From Bradyrhizobium arachidis (GTDB lineage: Bacteria; Pseudomonadota; Alphaproteobacteria; Rhizobiales; Xanthobacteraceae): DNA of 64,000 bases. Positions 60,759-64,000 of the stretch are shown here, one piece after another. The DNA is taken from contig NZ_CP030050.1 in NCBI RefSeq assembly GCF_015291705.1, forward strand, positions 5,332,001-5,396,000, in the 5' to 3' direction. Numbering within the stretch: the stretch's first letter is position 1; the number at the start of each line of letters is the position of its first letter. A program made the translations under genes and the position numbers. A model generated the notes under the pieces. It did not search any database and had not been told where the DNA came from. It saw only the letters and a list, made by a program, of their open reading frames with translations.

Positions 60759-61733
60759 TCAGTCCTCAGACGAAAAGCCGGAGGTTCGGACGATCGGCCC
60801 CCACCGATCAAAGTCCGATTTGATCAACCGCGCGAATTGCCCGGGCGAGTCGGCCGCAGGCTCGATCGCAAGCTTGGCTATTCCTCTTGCGAAACGATCG
60901 CCGCTCACGACCGCGCGAATCGCTGCGTTGAGACGCTCGACGGTTTCCGGAGGTGTCTTCGCCGAAACAACGATGCCCAACCACTCCTCGACTTCCAGTG
61001 CGGGAAATCCGGCTTCGCCGACGGTCGCGACCTCCGGGAGTTGCCGGTACCGTTGGGCGCTCGTAACGGCCAGCGCGCGGATATTTCCGGACTGCACATA
61101 GGGAAGCGTAGTGCCGACGGGGTAGATCGCCGCTGCGATCCGGCCGCCGATCAGATCCTGTATGCCGTTGGGGCCGCCATAGGGCACATGCGTGAACTCA
61201 AATCCGCCTTCCCTGGCCAGAATCGTGCCGGTGAAATGTAGCATCGATCCGGCGGCCGGCGTGCCATAGGCCGCCTGTTTCGGATTGGCGATGCACCACT
61301 TTACGAAATCGGCAAGCGTAGTGACGCTGCGCGGAACCATCGGTCCGACGCTGATCAAGAGCGAATACGAGCAAACCCGTGTGACCGGGGCGAAATCCGC
61401 GAGAACGTCATAGCCGAGCCTCTTGTAGACGTGCGGAAACACGACCAGCGGCGATGCAGGGGTCAGCACCATCGACCCGTCTGCCGGACCATTCTTCAGC
61501 GTACCAAGGACCAGCCGGCCGCCCGCGCCGGGCCGGTTTTCGATAATGAAGGACGAGTTGTCTTTCAACTCCTCAGCCAGCATTCGTGCAACGACATCGA
61601 CGACGCCACCAGGACCAACGCCCACCATCAAATGCGTAGGGGGCGCGCCATGCTGCGCGCGGGCGCCCTTTGGCATGACCGATGCGAGACCGCCCGCGCG
61701 GGCCAGCGACAGTAGTAGCCGTTTAGTGATCAT
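60759..61733 (-). CDS. Bug-family (TctC-like) solute-binding protein
   Basis: A 324-residue periplasmic binding protein. A signal (MITKRLLLSLARAGGLASVM) precedes HLMVGVGPGGVVDVVARMLA, then FIIENRPGAGGRLVLGTLKN, typical of the Bug fold with its Gly-rich ligand loop. ILAREGGFEFTHVPYGGPNG is the second ligand segment. Bug proteins bind carboxylates and aromatic acids for uptake by tripartite carriers or for signalling. No permease genes are adjacent. The operon with the intradiol dioxygenase suggests the ligand is an aromatic acid, an inference. Confidence 0.9.
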   Translation of the reverse strand: MITKRLLLSLARAGGLASVMPKGARAQHGAPPTHLMVGVGPGGVVDVVARMLAEELKDNSSFIIENRPGAGGRLVLGTLKNGPADGSMVLTPASPLVVFPHVYKRLGYDVLADFAPVTRVCSYSLLISVGPMVPRSVTTLADFVKWCIANPKQAAYGTPAAGSMLHFTGTILAREGGFEFTHVPYGGPNGIQDLIGGRIAAAIYPVGTTLPYVQSGNIRALAVTSAQRYRQLPEVATVGEAGFPALEVEEWLGIVVSAKTPPETVERLNAAIRAVVSGDRFARGIAKLAIEPAADSPGQFARLIKSDFDRWGPIVRTSGFSSED

Positions 61734-61853
61734 GTGGGGCTCCGGTGTTCATGCATACCCGCGTCCGTTCGGAATGCCCTCACTCTGGTCGGAGTGGCTA
61801 TTATCTGGTAGATCGAGAATCGTGGCATCCCCGTAACCTCTGGGTTAAGGCTC

Positions 61854-62795
61854 ATGGATGGATCGGACCGCCTTGGCCGCCGCATCAACTTGCGCGATCT
61901 GCGCGTTCTGATGGCGGTTGCCGATACCGGCAGCATGGCCAAGGCAGCGGCCACGCTGAGGATTTCCCATCCGGCCGTTTCCAAGACGATCTCCGAACTG
62001 GAAGGCGCTCTCGGGGCACGCCTGCTCGATCGTTCGCCGCAAGGCGCCGAGCTGACGGCCTCCGGCAAGGTGCTGCTGCGCTGCGGCATCAACATCTTCG
62101 ACGAGCTACGGCAGGGGTACCGTTCACTCGAACATCTCTCCGATCCGAACTCAGGAGAGGTCAGGCTGGGCTGCACAGACATCATCCTGCACAGCCTGGC
62201 CCCGATGGTCTTGCGGCACTTCTCGGCGAAATATCCTGGCGTTCAGGTCGATGTGAAGCTCGCCAATCCGGGCGAACATCAGCTTCGCGAATTGAGGGAG
62301 CGGAGAGTCGATCTCCTGATCACCCGCGCGACGGACCAGTCCGTCGCGGACGATATGCATTCCGAACTGCTGTTCGACGAGCCCTTTGTCTTTGTCGTCG
62401 GCGCAGAAAGCGAGTTTGCGCGCAAGCGCCGGGTGACGCTGGGCGACATCATCGGCCACAAATGGATCTTGCCGCCGCCCGACAGCTCGCCCGGCGCACT
62501 GATTGAGGGCGTCTTCAGGGCCGCAGGCTTTCAGTCTCCCGTGGCAGTCGTCAAGACAATCTCGATCGAGCTGACAGCGCAGTTGGTGGCGAGCGGCGAA
62601 TTCGTCGGCATTCTCCCGATATCCGTCGCGCGTCTGAAGGCTGGCCAGACCGCATTGCGGGTGCTGCCCGTCAAGTCGGTCGGCCCGCGAATTTCCGCAG
62701 CGATCCTCGTCGTGAAAAACCGGACGCTCGGCCCCGCCGTGGAGTCGTTCGTCAACTGCGTGCGGAACGTTGTCGAGGCTTCGCGGCGCCAGTAA
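61854..62795 (+). CDS. LysR-family transcriptional regulator
   Basis: A 313-residue regulator. The N-terminal helix-turn-helix is RDLRVLMAVADTGSMAKAAA then TLRISHPAVSKTISELEGAL, followed by the LysR ligand domain (GEVRLGCTDIILHSLAPMVL and DLLITRATD). It is divergent from the binding protein/dioxygenase operon, with 120 bases between starts, the usual layout in which LysR controls the opposite genes and itself. No clean T-N11-A box could be picked out by eye. Confidence 0.92.
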   Translation: MDGSDRLGRRINLRDLRVLMAVADTGSMAKAAATLRISHPAVSKTISELEGALGARLLDRSPQGAELTASGKVLLRCGINIFDELRQGYRSLEHLSDPNSGEVRLGCTDIILHSLAPMVLRHFSAKYPGVQVDVKLANPGEHQLRELRERRVDLLITRATDQSVADDMHSELLFDEPFVFVVGAESEFARKRRVTLGDIIGHKWILPPPDSSPGALIEGVFRAAGFQSPVAVVKTISIELTAQLVASGEFVGILPISVARLKAGQTALRVLPVKSVGPRISAAILVVKNRTLGPAVESFVNCVRNVVEASRRQ

Positions 62796-63125
62796 AGGTT
62801 CTGTTGGTCGGATCATTTATCGCTTAGCGCACCTGGAGAGTGACGCTTCATGTAAGATCGGGACTTCGGGTATTGGCCCGTGGCTGACCGCAGCCCAGAG
62901 CGCGGCGATGTCGGCTTCCGAGAGATGACCCGACCACGGGTAGGCTGGCTGCAGAGGGCAGCCTTTGACCCATTGCAAAAATGCCCTGTGTTGGCCATCG
63001 GCCGCTGCCGTGGATTTTTCCCCTCCCTGACGGCTCGCCAATTTGATATAAAATACCGGCCCGCAGTGAGTGGATAACATCGCGCTTCGTCCGTGGACGT
63101 TTGGCTCCACTGGGAGGAGAGCATC
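62796..63125. other. Intergenic region with no gene seen
   Basis: Includes short fragments like TTTGACCCATTG at about 62971 that recall the IS1111-type target flank. No other feature. Confidence 0.4.
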
Positions 63126-64000
63126 ATGGGACATCGCAAATCCAAGGGCGTGACGATTGACGCCGACGTGGTCGCCGGAAACGGATTGCTTGACCGACGC
63201 GTTTTCCTGAGCGGCGCCGCCATGTCGGCAGCAACCGGAGGCATTACGTTCCCGGACACGGCAGCGGGCGATCCGTTGCCGGTTGAATCTTGGATGAAGA
63301 CGCCGGGCGCGCCATTCGTCCCCTATGGGCAACCGTCTGAATACGAAAATAAGGTCGCGCGAACCTTCACGACGGCCCCGGGCACCACCGGCACCGGCGC
63401 CTCGCGAACACCTCATCATCTGCTCGATGGGATGATCACGCCGAACGGCTTGCATTTCGAACGCCACCACAGCGGAATTCCCGACATCAACCCCGATGCC
63501 CACAGATTGGTCATCCACGGCCTAGTCAAGCGCTCACTTGTCTTCACGCTCGATGAGCTCACGCGTTATCCAATGGAGTCACGGATCGCCTTCATCGAAT
63601 GCGGCGGCAACGGCCAACTGCTTTATCAGAAGGAGCCCGCGCAAGTCGGAGTTCAGCAGATGCAGGGTCAAGTCTCTTGCGCCGAGTGGACGGGTGTCAA
63701 GCTGGCGGCCCTGCTGCAGGAAGCTGGCGTAGACCCGAAAGCGAAGTGGATTCTGGCGGAAGGTGCCGACGCCGCCGGCATGAGCCGCAGCCTGCCGCTC
63801 GCAGAGATCATGCAGGATGCATTGATTGCGTTATACCAGAACGGCGAGCGCGTGCGGCCGGCGAATGGCTATCCCATCCGGCTGCTGCTCCCGGGATTCG
63901 AAGGCAACATGAACGTGAAATGGCTTCGGCGCATAAAGCTGACCGAAGGCCCAACAATGACCAAGGACGAGACGTCGAAATACACGATCACGATGCCTGA
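63126..64000 (+). CDS. soxC: Sulfite dehydrogenase SoxC-like molybdoprotein (partial)
   Basis: The frame is open from ATG 63126 to the window end (291 residues). The start MGHRKSKGVTIDADVVAGNG precedes a Tat signal DRRVFLSGAAMSA (residues 23-35). The molybdenum-cofactor domain has RLVIHGLVKRSLVFTLDELT, then AFIECGGNG with the Mo-ligand Cys, QGQVSCAEWTGVKLAALLQE, and GYPIRLLLPGFEGNMNVKWL with LRRIKL. This order is that of SoxC / sulfite oxidase. SoxC oxidises sulfane or sulfite with SoxD in the periplasm. The C-terminal dimerisation domain is beyond the window. Confidence 0.9.
   Translation, partial: MGHRKSKGVTIDADVVAGNGLLDRRVFLSGAAMSAATGGITFPDTAAGDPLPVESWMKTPGAPFVPYGQPSEYENKVARTFTTAPGTTGTGASRTPHHLLDGMITPNGLHFERHHSGIPDINPDAHRLVIHGLVKRSLVFTLDELTRYPMESRIAFIECGGNGQLLYQKEPAQVGVQQMQGQVSCAEWTGVKLAALLQEAGVDPKAKWILAEGADAAGMSRSLPLAEIMQDALIALYQNGERVRPANGYPIRLLLPGFEGNMNVKWLRRIKLTEGPTMTKDETSKYTITMP

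Overview
The window looks like a chromosomal segment of a Bradyrhizobium-type alphaproteobacterium. The evidence is the high G+C, the conserved order dac-tmk-holB-metG-tatD-MBL hydrolase, a DUF1476 (F1-ATPase zeta) gene, a DUF3551 gene, many very small protein families that I recognise as typical of Bradyrhizobium, and a dispersed palindromic repeat common in the Rhizobiales. I assigned functions by reading motifs and recalling families; no database search was run.

Layout. (1) 1-12 kb is core chromosome: the C-terminus of an autotransporter, a tightly packed minus-strand housekeeping operon (cell wall carboxypeptidase, dTMP kinase, DNA polymerase III delta', methionyl-tRNA synthetase, TatD, MBL hydrolase), an epoxide-hydrolase-like enzyme, RlpA, several tiny proteins, a YqhA-type membrane protein and the zeta inhibitor of F1-ATPase. 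(2) 12.5-20.7 kb holds a SxtJ / DUF5989 / carbamoyltransferase cassette facing an SGNH hydrolase, a tandem pair of related small proteins, a class C beta-lactamase-fold hydrolase and a membrane-anchored coiled-coil protein. (3) 21-31 kb is a decay zone with many small Bradyrhizobium-type genes, several visibly frameshifted, and one IS1182-type element. (4) 30.4-34.3 kb holds a Crp/Fnr regulator without the Fe-S cysteines, three FixK-like boxes in the wider region, a Tat-exported arylsulfatase and a broken tyrosine recombinase. (5) 34.7-41.1 kb is a defence-like island: a SIR2-domain protein translationally coupled to a 903-residue protein I cannot assign, a truncated type I restriction hsdR, a protein with ADP-ribosyltransferase-like motifs and a serine recombinase. 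(6) 41.2-60.1 kb carries an adenylate cyclase, three copies of one 1587-bp IS110/IS1111-type element, and between them a mobile-element-like block: a second serine recombinase, an excisionase mini-operon, an XRE regulator next to a periplasmic ClpP-like protein, and clusters of TGAGACA and TGAACCAT repeats. A Nudix hydrolase, a PepSY protein, a Tat-exported MBL hydrolase and a second RlpA-like protein lie near its right side. (7) 60.1-64 kb returns to metabolic genes: an intradiol dioxygenase with a Bug-type solute-binding protein, a divergent LysR regulator, and the start of a SoxC-type sulfite dehydrogenase that runs off the end.

The strongest candidate for an undescribed system is the SIR2 plus 903-residue pair at 34.7-38.6 kb. 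It has full SIR2 NADase motifs and a 4-base start/stop overlap with its partner, and it lies directly against a beheaded restriction operon. Next most interesting are the repeat arrays at 47.7-50.8 kb and the ADP-ribosyltransferase-like protein at 39.4 kb. No tRNA, rRNA or CRISPR array was seen.
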